From Bacteroidota bacterium (GTDB taxonomy: Bacteria > Bacteroidota > Bacteroidia > Bacteroidales > Paludibacteraceae), in the NCBI GenBank assembly GCA_017860345.1, contig JAFNAV010000005.1:22325-86324 (forward strand): DNA of 64,000 nucleotides. Direction: 5' to 3'. The notes under the pieces are model-generated. The model did no database searches, was not told the origin of the DNA, and worked only from the letters and a program-made list of their open reading frames with translations. The first letter of the stretch is position 1. Every line of letters starts with the position of its first letter. The translations under genes and the position numbers were made by a program. Shown one piece after another: positions 1 through 8,907 of the stretch.

Positions 1-270
1 TGGCAAATCAATTTTCAACCGCTTCAGCAGGGACAAACCTGCAATATCTGATTTTTCAAAAACAACGATGGTCTGTTTTTTACCTGTTATTTTTTTATAT
101 GATTTATTATCAACCGTATACCCAACTTTAGTCAGTGATTCGGCAAGCATATCCCGAGCAAAAATAACCCTGGGAGAAGCCCCGGAATAACTCATCACCG
201 AAACATCATTAGCAGCAACACAAATAGCCTGTAATACTAAAATAAAAAAAACTAAACTTCTGAAATTCAT
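1..270 (-). CDS. Secreted protein, N-terminal fragment (runs off left edge)
   Basis: Reading on the minus strand from an ATG at 268-270, the frame stays open for 90 codons to the window edge, so only the N-terminus is visible. It begins MNFRSLVFFILVLQAICVAA, a clear Sec signal peptide, so the product is exported. The following part (NDVSVMSYSGASPRVIFARD, then an AESLTKVGY helix and an IVVFEKSD strand) resembles the small alpha/beta domain found at the N-terminus of some secreted glycosidases such as alpha-glucuronidases, but this is only a resemblance. The promoter region carries the same bipartite element found before the glycan genes of this window, so I infer it belongs to the same RG-II-like regulon. 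Function is otherwise unknown. Confidence 0.7.
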   Translation of the reverse strand, partial: MNFRSLVFFILVLQAICVAANDVSVMSYSGASPRVIFARDMLAESLTKVGYTVDNKSYKKITGKKQTIVVFEKSDIAGLSLLKRLKIDLP

Positions 271-313
271 ACGTTAACTCTCTTTGTTTTCTAATAACTA
301 TATTTGATTGAAT

Positions 314-339
314 GACGCTCTGCTTTACATTCTGTACTC
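314..339 (-). promoter_or_regulatory. Bipartite glycan-regulon element before the truncated gene
   Basis: On the minus strand GAGTACAGA is followed, 21 bp start to start, by GCGTCATT, matching the element before eight other units of this window. It lies about 45-70 bp upstream of the ATG at 270. A TATAGTTA hexamer-like box follows the CGTC half after about 15 bp and may be a weak -7. Function as an activator site is inferred. Confidence 0.55.
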
Positions 340-683
340 AAAAGTTAACATTTTTAATTTTATTCAATATTTTTAATAATCGTGTGAAATACGTATAACA
401 ATCTCCACTTTAGTAAGCCTGAATGCTCATACCCACCACAGAACATTATTACTGAAAACAAAAGAAATAAATGGTTTTTCAACGAAATCTCACGTTGTTT
501 TAAGATAATTTTGTTATTAATTACTATACACACAAATATTTTGTACCTATTAATCGATATAGATAACAGATTTTTATATTTTTGTATAAATTTTATATCG
601 TATCTGTTACACTTATTATTCCGATTCAGCAATCTGTCTTGATTAACCACGACAGCAGTGCTTGTATCATCTTGGGCAAAAGT
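340..683. other. Intergenic stretch between divergent genes
   Basis: AT-rich spacer between the truncated minus-strand gene and the plus-strand gene at 684. A TATTTTTG box at 577-584 fits the Bacteroidota -7 consensus TAnnTTTG and could start transcription near 590, leaving a leader of about 90 nt. No convincing -33 partner is visible. I see no RNA gene or repeat here. Confidence 0.35.
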
Positions 684-1313
684 ATGAATACCGATTATTT
701 GAACACCAATTTTTCAGCGAACCGCAGTGTAGAGAATTTCTGCCTGTTGAACCAACTGACACCCACGCGATTCGTTGAAGTATGTACCGGGCTAAATAGT
801 AACCTGAAGCTCATTATCAGAAATTTTATACAAAATAACTATCCAGAATTACTAACTTGTAACGGAGTTAAGATACAAACATTTGTGGAACAGGTAATTT
901 TGTTTACAGCGCATGCAACTCTCATACTCAATACGCTGGATATAGACGAAAATAAGGCCGCAGCAACAACGTCTAAAAGCACTGATGCGTTAACAAGCAG
1001 CAGCTTAGATATCGAAGCAACTAAGGCCATATCCGAAGATATAAAAACTGTATATAACAAGCACTTCCCATCGGTGCTTATGGGTACCGATACCAATAAA
1101 CAAAAATTGTATCAACTTATTGAAGCTGACGTAATTTCCCTGATCAATAGTTGCGAGTATGCCAAAGCCTTTTTAGCATCCGGCTTGCCCGACGAAACTT
1201 TTATTTCTCCGCTTTCAGGCTTCAATGATTTTTACAACTCTATGGTTCATTTACCGGAAAACTTACGCTCTAAGGCAATTAATTTCTACACAAAACACCA
1301 ACAGAGCGCATAA
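684..1313 (+). CDS. Hypothetical helical protein, 209 aa
   Basis: The open frame could be extended to a TTG at 582, but that codon overlaps a TAnnTTTG promoter box, so the first ATG at 684 is preferred. The product begins MNTDYLNTNFSANRSVENFC. It has no signal peptide or membrane segment, is rich in predicted helix, and has a low-complexity Ala/Thr/Ser stretch in the middle (around residues 90-110). I do not recognise a family. It stands alone and ends at a bidirectional terminator shared with the convergent GH78 gene. It is probably a real cytoplasmic protein, since the frame is long in an AT-rich setting, but no function can be assigned. Confidence 0.6.
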   Translation: MNTDYLNTNFSANRSVENFCLLNQLTPTRFVEVCTGLNSNLKLIIRNFIQNNYPELLTCNGVKIQTFVEQVILFTAHATLILNTLDIDENKAAATTSKSTDALTSSSLDIEATKAISEDIKTVYNKHFPSVLMGTDTNKQKLYQLIEADVISLINSCEYAKAFLASGLPDETFISPLSGFNDFYNSMVHLPENLRSKAINFYTKHQQSA

Positions 1314-1335
1314 AAATTTTCTTTAAAAAAAAACT

Positions 1336-1385
1336 AAAAGCCAGATATTTATCAGCATTTTACTATTGATAATTATCTGGCTTTT
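1336..1385. terminator. Bidirectional terminator
   Basis: AAAAGCCAGATA pairs with TATCTGGCTTTT, extended by an inner TATCA/TGATA pair, around a short loop. T runs flank it on both strands. It sits between the convergent genes ending at 1313 and 1406. Confidence 0.85.
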
Positions 1386-1405
1386 GCTTATTGAAAATAC
1401 GTTAC

Positions 1406-3607
1406 TTATTTGTAGCTAACCACTACCTCATCGGTACCGGTAATCAGTATTCTGTATTTATTCCCATCCAGTTTTTCAATAGTACCTTTGCTTGCTTTGG
1501 GTTTCGATTTGCTGACAAAAGTCAGATACCCCTTTCCTTCCGAAGCTTTGATTCGGATGAGTTTTTCATTCATGTAAAGTTTTATCTCGCCCTGAGGGGT
1601 TGGCACAACGCCTTCCATCCATTTTAAACCTCCCAAATTCGGTTCCGCAGCAAACTCACTATATCCGGGTTTCACAGGCTGTATACCAAGATAGTATTTT
1701 CCCAACAAATAAACCGGACTGGCACCCCAGGCATGACATAAGCTTTTGCCATAAGGCCGGCCGTACATGGCCAAATGTTCTGCACCTTTGTCGCTGGGGT
1801 TATATTTTTCCCAGAACGAAGTAGCGCCTTCGCGCAACATGCCTCCCCAGTAATCTTTCATTTCTTTGGTTACCGCTTTATGCTCGCCCAAGGCACATAA
1901 AGCTTCCAATTCGTAGAAACGCATATAGGGTGTAGTAATTTTCAGTATCGAATCGTTGAGCAAAACCGAGTGTTTAATCTGTTGCTTTTGTTCCAGTGTA
2001 AGATAATTGAAAAACACAGCAAACATGTTGGAATAACGCGTAACATCAGGCCGTTGAATTCCATCTATTCTGTTATGAACAAGCGCCTTGCTTGTTTCGC
2101 TCCAAAAAGCAGGAATTAGCTTTGCTCGCAAGTCGGCAGCACTACGTTCGTATTTCACACGATCCACATCGTTGCCAGCCACTTTAGCACAAAGCGCCAT
2201 AGTTTCCAGGCTTTTGCAGAAGAGCACCTGTTCGTACGACAGTTCACCGTGTTTATCCAGATACCCATCGGCCCAGTCCACAAAAACCCAGTCACCGGTC
2301 ATTCCTTCTACCATTCCGTTTTTATTAGTGCGTCCTAACACGTAGTCCATCAGAGATTGCATACGCGGATACACCATCTGAATAAACCGACTGTCGCCTG
2401 TAAACATGTAATAATCGTACACCGAAAGAAACCAGTAGAAGGTGTAATCCATTATCGTATTGGTATGACTTGTTACCGGATCTTTGCCCCGAAGCAGCCA
2501 GATTGTGTTCTTTACAGTTTCGGTATCGAAAAAAAGATAATAATTCATCAGGTAGCTCTGAATAGCATCGCCACTCCAGGTCCAGCGATCGCGCTTTATC
2601 CCATCAATAAAAAACTCGCGCGTAGTGAGCAACATGGTATATGCCCCTACATCCCAAATCCGGTTAATCTCATCGTCGTTACAACGAAAAGAGCCGCGCT
2701 GGTTTTCAGGCTTATATTCGAACAGCATACTTACATCGGAATATTTTACACCGGCATCTTTGGTAATATATACATAGCGAAATGCCTTACTGCTATTCAA
2801 AGTATAAATGTCGGTAGCAGGAACTGTTTCGTTGGTTGCATTGTTGGTAATCAGCGAATTTGTTGCGGCCGAGTTAGCTACTGTTATACAATCGAGCGTT
2901 TCGCAAAACTCCTTATCCAGCGCTTCTTCTTTACTTTCGCCATAGTAAATATTAACTTTACCAACTCCCGAAAGCCCTTTCAACTGAATATATCCAAAGG
3001 TTTCTTTGCCAAAATCAATCAACTCGCCACCCAACACCGATTCGCGGGACACAGCCTGCTGTGGCTTTACAGGTAATTTGTACGCCGATGGAGGTGTAGT
3101 AGCCAGATTAAACCCGCCAGAGGCAGAAGGCATATACACGGTAGCAGAGGTGTCGCTTGCTTTGCCACTTTCGTCAATCCATTCTTTATCTTCGTAAGTC
3201 ACTTTCCAGCTTCCGTCCGATTTTACTGTTTTTCCATGTACAAAAATAGCAGGAGGCGTTGCCTGATTCCATACTTTGATATTCAGGCTATGCTTTCCGG
3301 CGGGCAAAGTGAATTTTTGCGGCATACCGAACTGAAGCTTACCGTCTAATTTGATATTGAACTTACCCTCTACGGCAATTTCAATTTCTTCGGGAGCAGC
3401 CAGGTCAATCTGTTTGCTAAATTCTACAAGCACATAATGGCTGTCCATTTTCCAGAAATGAGGAAAAAACGCGCCCCGCTCGGTGCGACGATTGTTCATT
3501 TCGTTACCAAGCCATATTTCGTAATCGCCCGGATACCAAATCCAGGTCTGCGCATTCAGCATAAGAGACATTGCCGAAAATAGAATTAAAAATAAGGTGT
3601 TTTTCAT
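1406..3607 (-). CDS. GH78 family alpha-L-rhamnosidase, secreted
   Basis: A 733-residue exported glycosidase; the ATG at 3605-3607 is chosen because it begins the signal peptide MKNTLFLILFSAMSLMLNAQ. An N-terminal beta-sandwich region leads into an (alpha/alpha)6 barrel. DGIKRDRWTWSGDA near residue 335 is the GH78 counterpart of DCPQRDER..GD and carries the catalytic acid. The C-terminus is the usual beta-domain. GH78 enzymes remove terminal alpha-L-rhamnose from pectic side chains, acting in the periplasm or at the surface. It is about 100 bp downstream of the SASA esterase on the same strand, and both lie behind the GH106 gene, so the three probably form one unit. The exact linkage cannot be told from sequence. 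Confidence 0.85.
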   Translation of the reverse strand: MKNTLFLILFSAMSLMLNAQTWIWYPGDYEIWLGNEMNNRRTERGAFFPHFWKMDSHYVLVEFSKQIDLAAPEEIEIAVEGKFNIKLDGKLQFGMPQKFTLPAGKHSLNIKVWNQATPPAIFVHGKTVKSDGSWKVTYEDKEWIDESGKASDTSATVYMPSASGGFNLATTPPSAYKLPVKPQQAVSRESVLGGELIDFGKETFGYIQLKGLSGVGKVNIYYGESKEEALDKEFCETLDCITVANSAATNSLITNNATNETVPATDIYTLNSSKAFRYVYITKDAGVKYSDVSMLFEYKPENQRGSFRCNDDEINRIWDVGAYTMLLTTREFFIDGIKRDRWTWSGDAIQSYLMNYYLFFDTETVKNTIWLLRGKDPVTSHTNTIMDYTFYWFLSVYDYYMFTGDSRFIQMVYPRMQSLMDYVLGRTNKNGMVEGMTGDWVFVDWADGYLDKHGELSYEQVLFCKSLETMALCAKVAGNDVDRVKYERSAADLRAKLIPAFWSETSKALVHNRIDGIQRPDVTRYSNMFAVFFNYLTLEQKQQIKHSVLLNDSILKITTPYMRFYELEALCALGEHKAVTKEMKDYWGGMLREGATSFWEKYNPSDKGAEHLAMYGRPYGKSLCHAWGASPVYLLGKYYLGIQPVKPGYSEFAAEPNLGGLKWMEGVVPTPQGEIKLYMNEKLIRIKASEGKGYLTFVSKSKPKASKGTIEKLDGNKYRILITGTDEVVVSYK

Positions 3608-3706
3608 GTATTTTAAATTTTGATTTATCAAGATAAAAAACTTTATATATAGAACCAATAATACTACATCGCAGGATTTTTAAACTGTACATTCTTCCGG
3701 TATTTT

Positions 3707-5128
3707 TTACCAATTATCGCTTCGGAAAGAAGAAACAGGCAATCCTTCGGTACTTAGTAAATCGCCATCAACATAGTTCCCGAAAGCATAGCGTACAGCC
3801 ACCGGATTTTTCACTGCATCACTTTTCACATACACTTTGCTACGTACTATCCATGCTTTGGCTGGATAAAAAACCTGATCCTGACCAGCTACAGTAAAGT
3901 ACTTAAGCTCATTGTTACGCGCAGTAAGCCACATGGGTGCACGGTCGAAACTTACCTGAACAGTGTCATGCTGAATTTCGATACCTTTATAAACAGGGCT
4001 TTCGGATGCAACTCCTTTTAAACCATAGGTCTTGGTCAGTGCAAGTAAGGCCAGGCGCTCGCCCGGTATTTGTTTTTTGGGCGGATGAATACCTTCTTTC
4101 AAACCTGCATCGAGCAAAACAGCCATTCCGGATTGAGGAATCATAGACTCTGCTTTTAATTGAGCCTCGCGCAAATAAGCGGAGTTAATTACCGGCTTAC
4201 CTTGCTCGGTCACCAGAGAGTAATCGTAAGGAGCAATCTGGCAATAATAAAACGGGAGGTTGTCACCGATAGCCCAGTTTTTCCGCCAGCCAGCCACCAG
4301 AGCGCTGAACAATTCGGGATAAGCTGCTGCCCTGTCGTAGTTGGTTTCGCCCTGATACCAGATAAAACCTCTGATGCTTAACCCGAGCAATGGCTTAATC
4401 ATAGCCTGATAAAGCATGGTTGGTGTGCGGTTTTTATCTTTTACACCCTCTTCGGTATTTGGAATAGTTACCTGCGGGAAGGCCTTCAGCATATCCTCAC
4501 TCATCCAGGCCTCGGCCGACGAGCCGCCCCAAGCACTTAAAACCAGTCCTACAGGCACATTCAGTGTTTTATTCAGCAACCTGCCAAAATAATAACCAGT
4601 AGCACTAAACTCCTTAACCGACTCCGGCGTAGCTTCCTGCCAGCTGCCCGTAACATCGGTTTGCGGAAGTAGCGAGCCGTTACGCTTTACAGTAAATAAC
4701 CTGATTTGCGGATTGGTACTTTGGAGTATATCCATATTAGAGTTATCCACAGGCTGGTTTTTGAACCCTTTCATAGGCATCTCCATATTGCTCTGCCCGG
4801 AGCAAAACCAGAGTTCTCCGAATATTATATTATTTAAAACCAGCTCCTTACCATCACTAAACGTCAAGCTGTGAGATTTTCCATCGGCTGCAGGAGTAGT
4901 AATTGACGACATCCAGTTCCCCTCGGCATCCGTAGTAGTTTTAATCACTTTTTTACTCCACGATGTTTTTATGCTCAATGTTTTATTCGGGTCGGCTTTG
5001 CCCCAAATATTTACCCGGGTATTTTGCTGCATCAGCATATTGCCCGAGAAAATAGCCGGCAGTTTAACTTCGGCAAAAGCCATCATAAAAGCCCAAAGAG
5101 CCAATGTAATAATTGTAAAACGTTTCAT
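3707..5128 (-). CDS. Sialate O-acetylesterase family (SASA/SGNH) carbohydrate esterase
   Basis: A 473-residue secreted esterase with signal peptide MKRFTIITLALWAFMMAFA. GQSNMEMP near residue 115 holds the nucleophilic serine of the SGNH/SASA family. FIWYQGETN supplies the middle block and KEGIHPPKK the C-terminal His region. In plant-glycan loci such proteins usually take acetyl groups off pectin or xylan sugars rather than sialic acid. Placed between GH106 and GH78 with gaps of about 150 and 100 bp and no terminator between them, it probably deacetylates RG-II or neighbouring pectin so that the rhamnosidases can act. Substrate is inferred from context only. Confidence 0.85.
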   Translation of the reverse strand: MKRFTIITLALWAFMMAFAEVKLPAIFSGNMLMQQNTRVNIWGKADPNKTLSIKTSWSKKVIKTTTDAEGNWMSSITTPAADGKSHSLTFSDGKELVLNNIIFGELWFCSGQSNMEMPMKGFKNQPVDNSNMDILQSTNPQIRLFTVKRNGSLLPQTDVTGSWQEATPESVKEFSATGYYFGRLLNKTLNVPVGLVLSAWGGSSAEAWMSEDMLKAFPQVTIPNTEEGVKDKNRTPTMLYQAMIKPLLGLSIRGFIWYQGETNYDRAAAYPELFSALVAGWRKNWAIGDNLPFYYCQIAPYDYSLVTEQGKPVINSAYLREAQLKAESMIPQSGMAVLLDAGLKEGIHPPKKQIPGERLALLALTKTYGLKGVASESPVYKGIEIQHDTVQVSFDRAPMWLTARNNELKYFTVAGQDQVFYPAKAWIVRSKVYVKSDAVKNPVAVRYAFGNYVDGDLLSTEGLPVSSFRSDNW

Positions 5129-5282
5129 ATATCAATTCCTGTTTTTATAATAAAAAATTCGATGTTATAGTTTATACCTTATCCCGATATGGTACGCATT
5201 CGGAACTTCGGTTTACAGCTCGTTACATCGCCCCATTTAACTTCCAAAATCAACAACTTCACCTACACAAGAAAACACTTTC

Positions 5283-8200
5283 TTATCTCTGAAATATCTT
5301 CAACGGACCTAACAAGCCTGCTTCCATCAATTTATCTTCTTTCATCCTGTATTTTCCGTCAGTCCACATGCCGGTAAAAGGTGGTATGCCTTTGTCGTAA
5401 CCATTGATTGCATTAGCCCAGGTATTGGTCAATTCAATCTCGATGGTATTAGCGCCCTTTTTAAGCACTCCTGTAACATCCACTTCGTAAGGCGCTGTCC
5501 ACACTGTACCACAGTCGATGCCATTTACCCTAACAGTAGCCAGGCTGCATACTTTCCCCAGCGATAAGTACACCGGGCGGGTATATGTATCGGTATGTTT
5601 CTGAAAATCCACAGTGCAATTAAACGAAGTTTTGTAAACGGCAGTGCCCGAATAATACCTGATTAAAGGATTCTCATTTTTGCTCCAGTCGAACAGTGAA
5701 ACCAGCTTCAGTTTTTGATTATTTTTCGGAAAGTTTATATCCCATTTACTGTCAATAATAACAGAGTCCGGCAAAACCACCGCCCCTTTGTTCAACGCAT
5801 AGTTTTTATAGCTGAATACAATAAAGGTAGACTCATAAGGAGCCAGTGTTAGATTAATTTTAGTAGTGTTGGCTGTTCTTTCCATTTTGCCTACTGCCGA
5901 CACTGTACCATTTACCGGATTCCATTGGGTTGGTTTACTTTTCACATTCCGAAAAACAGCATCGAAGTTTCGGGTAGCATTATCCTGATTGCTTATAAAA
6001 TATACATCGCCCATATCGCCCGCCCGATGCGCCCATGCCACCTGTTCAGGTACAGTTACATCAGGGATAAGTCCGTAAGCCGTAAAGTCCTTATCAGCCA
6101 CAGGTAAATCAGGAACTATTACACCCGCAGCTTTTAATTTCTCAATTTTGGCAAGCACCTCTTTCGAGTAATTTTTTCCTTTTGGGAAAACCACTATTTT
6201 ATATTCAGCACCACCGGGAAGCAACATTTTATTATCCTCCACAGTTGCTCCTGTCAATACATCCTTATTGAACGAATCATAAGCGTAACCGTTTAAAGGA
6301 TTAATCCACCGGGCAGGATCCAGAATATTGGCCGAGCAACCAACCCCGGCAGGCATTTCGGTCATAGGCTGTCCCACATTGGCCAAACGCGCTTTCTCGA
6401 AGTCAACTTTTTCTTTTCCGATAATACCGGGCAATATATTTATTAACTTATCGGGTGTAAAAGCTCTCGAAGGAATATCCTCGCCCACAAAAACAGCCAC
6501 ATCAGTAACCGGTTTTCCGTACTGCAACAAAGCCTGACAACGGGCAATATAATCAGTAAAAGCCCTACCCTGTTTCCACCAGGTTTGGTCGCGCTGAAAA
6601 TAAAGTCCTATCCCATCCAAAGTCATTCCGGGAGCTCTATCCATAAAAGGGTTATGTACAAATACATGAAAGAAAAATTTATTAAGCCCCAGAGCAAAAT
6701 TCCGGTCGAGCAGAGGTTTCACCAAAGCCGGATCTTCGTCCCAATAAGTGCGCAACTGCGTAAATCCCTCGGCTTGTACAATGTTTTTTCCATAAATATG
6801 AGCACCGCTGATAGCGTCGAGCATATCATTGGGTTTGTCGTGAGTAGGACTTCGCAACCAGAACTCGCCCATAGGCAGATCTACCTCTTTGTAATGTCTG
6901 AGTCCATCGCTCACCATAGTAGGTGCTATGCATTCGGCCGACACCTGAGTACCGTACGTTTTTGCGTTTTTTACCATTACTTTAAAAAATACATCGTTCA
7001 CCAAATCGGCAATGGTAGCTCTTACATCCCTGAGTACCTGCTCCGACTTAACGGCGCTTTCAACCGGATAACCTGCCAGTACTGGCAACCATGGCATGAG
7101 GTCGTAGCCGCGGCGTTTGTGAAATTCATGAGCAAAACCCCGGCTCCAGTTCTGACTGCCACATTCCCAGCTATCGATGTGCATGTACTTCACTACGCGT
7201 CGGGCTAATTCAGGATCAGTGTTGGCAAATGCAGCCCCAAACCAGTTGTTGAATTGCTTTTGTACGCTTGACTCCGTAAATTTATCGCATTCAAGGCCTT
7301 TGCCTGCACCACCAGTAGCATTCACATGTCCGGTAGAGGTGTGTCCCATGCGTAAAATCCGCCATTGGCCTTTAGGAAGTTTACAGTTTAGTATTCCACC
7401 CTGAACTTGAGCTGTGAGATTGATTATTTTTTTGAATGGAGCACATTCCTTGTTGGTTATTTCTTTGCCAGATACTTCGGGAGCTATTCGCCAAACCAAA
7501 CCAGACTTACCTTCCCACGACTCTATACGCGGCTCGGCACTTAAGCGTATTTTTTTTACTTTCAGAACAGGTTTCCATTTACCAGCTTCCATATCTTCGC
7601 TTCCGGGCTCGGTGCCGACAGGCGACCAGGCTAAGCGGAAATATTTGGCTGTAGTTGCCGGCACCGAAAAAGTAGTGGTAAAGCCAGTGTTTTGCCAACC
7701 CTGCCGGGGTGGTGTAAGCTGTTTCACTATGCGGAAGTTTTGTCCATCGTCGCTGGCCTGTACGGTAAAGCGCTGCGACTGCACATTATTGCCCGAAGGA
7801 GTAATTTCAATGCTTCGCAAAGTGAATGGTTTATCATACAGATATTCGATATAGCAGGGTTTTTCGGCCCGAAAATCGTTGTTTGCCGAAAAAGGAACGG
7901 GATAGTCGGGATTATCAGATTTAATTTGAAACCCGGCATTTGGCGTTGATGACGAACCCACTTGCTTAGCTAACGGAACGGCATAAACAGCAATATCGCG
8001 GTAGTAGTCCCCAATCGTTTCGGGCTGACGAAGAGACATGTTTTGAATTTTTCCACCCGCAACAAGCGTATCGGTGAAAACAAGTTTTTGCATCGACTCT
8101 TCAGGCTTAATCCAGGGGCCACCAGCCAATGCAAAGCCATCGGCCACATGAAAGCCAAGCTTGAGTCCCAAGCTGTCGGCCACCTGAAAGCTGTAATGCA

Positions 8201-8519
8201 CCATATCCCACCACTCAGGAGTAAGCTGACTCAGCGAATTGGGATAAGGCGATTTTTCGGTACCGCGGATAAAAAAGAGATAAGTGCCACCAAGTCCGGC
8301 TTGTTTCATGGCTTGGAGGTCGGCCTTAATGCCGGGTTTTGAAACAGCGCCATGCATCCAGTACCAGAATGACCACGGGCGGACATCGGGCTGAGGGTTG
8401 ACAAAGCTATCGTATAAGGCTGATTGCGGCCAAGCGATGGTAGGGAAAAGAATGGATAAAGCGAGTATCAAGGTATAAGCCTTAAAACGCAGTGAGTTAT
8501 GTTGATTTGTTTTTTTCAT
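5283..8519 (-). CDS. GH106 family alpha-L-rhamnosidase, secreted
   Basis: A 1078-residue protein with signal peptide (hydrophobic core AYTLILALSILFPTIAW, then PQS). The start of the mature part, RPWSFWYWMHGAVSKPGIKA, followed by LQAMKQAGLGG, is typical of GH106. A discoidin-like insert (IEYLYDKPFTLRSIEITPSG, about residues 225-320) and a C-terminal jelly-roll (GTVWTAPYEVDVTGVLKKGA) flank the barrel, which also fits this large family. The founding structural example, BT0986 of Bacteroides thetaiotaomicron, removes rhamnose during RG-II breakdown. It is first in a probable GH106-SASA-GH78 unit; a degenerate copy of the shared bipartite element precedes it. Confidence 0.85.
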   Translation of the reverse strand: MKKTNQHNSLRFKAYTLILALSILFPTIAWPQSALYDSFVNPQPDVRPWSFWYWMHGAVSKPGIKADLQAMKQAGLGGTYLFFIRGTEKSPYPNSLSQLTPEWWDMVHYSFQVADSLGLKLGFHVADGFALAGGPWIKPEESMQKLVFTDTLVAGGKIQNMSLRQPETIGDYYRDIAVYAVPLAKQVGSSSTPNAGFQIKSDNPDYPVPFSANNDFRAEKPCYIEYLYDKPFTLRSIEITPSGNNVQSQRFTVQASDDGQNFRIVKQLTPPRQGWQNTGFTTTFSVPATTAKYFRLAWSPVGTEPGSEDMEAGKWKPVLKVKKIRLSAEPRIESWEGKSGLVWRIAPEVSGKEITNKECAPFKKIINLTAQVQGGILNCKLPKGQWRILRMGHTSTGHVNATGGAGKGLECDKFTESSVQKQFNNWFGAAFANTDPELARRVVKYMHIDSWECGSQNWSRGFAHEFHKRRGYDLMPWLPVLAGYPVESAVKSEQVLRDVRATIADLVNDVFFKVMVKNAKTYGTQVSAECIAPTMVSDGLRHYKEVDLPMGEFWLRSPTHDKPNDMLDAISGAHIYGKNIVQAEGFTQLRTYWDEDPALVKPLLDRNFALGLNKFFFHVFVHNPFMDRAPGMTLDGIGLYFQRDQTWWKQGRAFTDYIARCQALLQYGKPVTDVAVFVGEDIPSRAFTPDKLINILPGIIGKEKVDFEKARLANVGQPMTEMPAGVGCSANILDPARWINPLNGYAYDSFNKDVLTGATVEDNKMLLPGGAEYKIVVFPKGKNYSKEVLAKIEKLKAAGVIVPDLPVADKDFTAYGLIPDVTVPEQVAWAHRAGDMGDVYFISNQDNATRNFDAVFRNVKSKPTQWNPVNGTVSAVGKMERTANTTKINLTLAPYESTFIVFSYKNYALNKGAVVLPDSVIIDSKWDINFPKNNQKLKLVSLFDWSKNENPLIRYYSGTAVYKTSFNCTVDFQKHTDTYTRPVYLSLGKVCSLATVRVNGIDCGTVWTAPYEVDVTGVLKKGANTIEIELTNTWANAINGYDKGIPPFTGMWTDGKYRMKEDKLMEAGLLGPLKIFQR

Positions 8520-8580
8520 TTGATTATAGAAATATAAATAATCATATCAATATGGCACCTGAGCAAAATTGATGTTGGCT

Positions 8581-8606
8581 GACAGGTGTAAACAAAAATA
8601 GTAATT
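8581..8606 (-). promoter_or_regulatory. Bipartite glycan-regulon element (degenerate) before GH106
   Basis: Minus strand AATTACTAT is followed at exactly 21 bp by CTGTCAGC, so TAC and GTCA are kept with the same phase as in the other sites. CAATTTTG, close to the -7 consensus, begins about 13 bp after the second half. This is the weakest of the nine copies. Confidence 0.4.
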
Positions 8607-8709
8607 CAGGTTTATATAATGTTCTTTGAATTGTTGGAAAGAATCATCATATTGTTTTTTTTGTGTGCTGCGATATCGGAAAAAGGTTCCGGCAATACGC
8701 TTATCCGCT

Positions 8710-8835
8710 CGCGCCGCATGGGTGAGGGATAGTAGCGGAAAGGCCATGACCCGAACCGCAGCGTAGCGGAGGTAAGGGTTATGGCCTTGTAGCGGATAGC
8801 CCGACCCCGCCTAAGCGGGGGCACCCCCAAAATAA
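8710..8835. repeat. GC-rich palindromic intergenic element
   Basis: Within an AT-rich spacer this stretch is strongly GC-rich and contains related segments (TAGCGGAAAGGCC and TAGCGGATAGCCC) plus the hairpin CCCCGCCTAAGCGGGG. It looks like the short repeated intergenic elements scattered through many Bacteroidota genomes rather than coding DNA. No ORF with good codon use runs through it. Only one copy is in this window, so its repetitive nature is inferred. Confidence 0.4.
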
Positions 8836-8907
8836 TATTCGGAAGTGAGGAATGAGCAGACTTCGTGGTGGTGCATTCGGGGTTTGTCATTTTCTCACGG
8901 GCTTTGT

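Noticed and set aside
2357..3076. Long plus-strand frame opposite GH78
   Set aside because: Shadow of the minus-strand GH78; no homology-like features and no promoter.
5190..5215. GTAC near the SASA gene as another bipartite site
   Set aside because: No CGTC half at 21-22 bp; the gene is probably read from the GH106 promoter.
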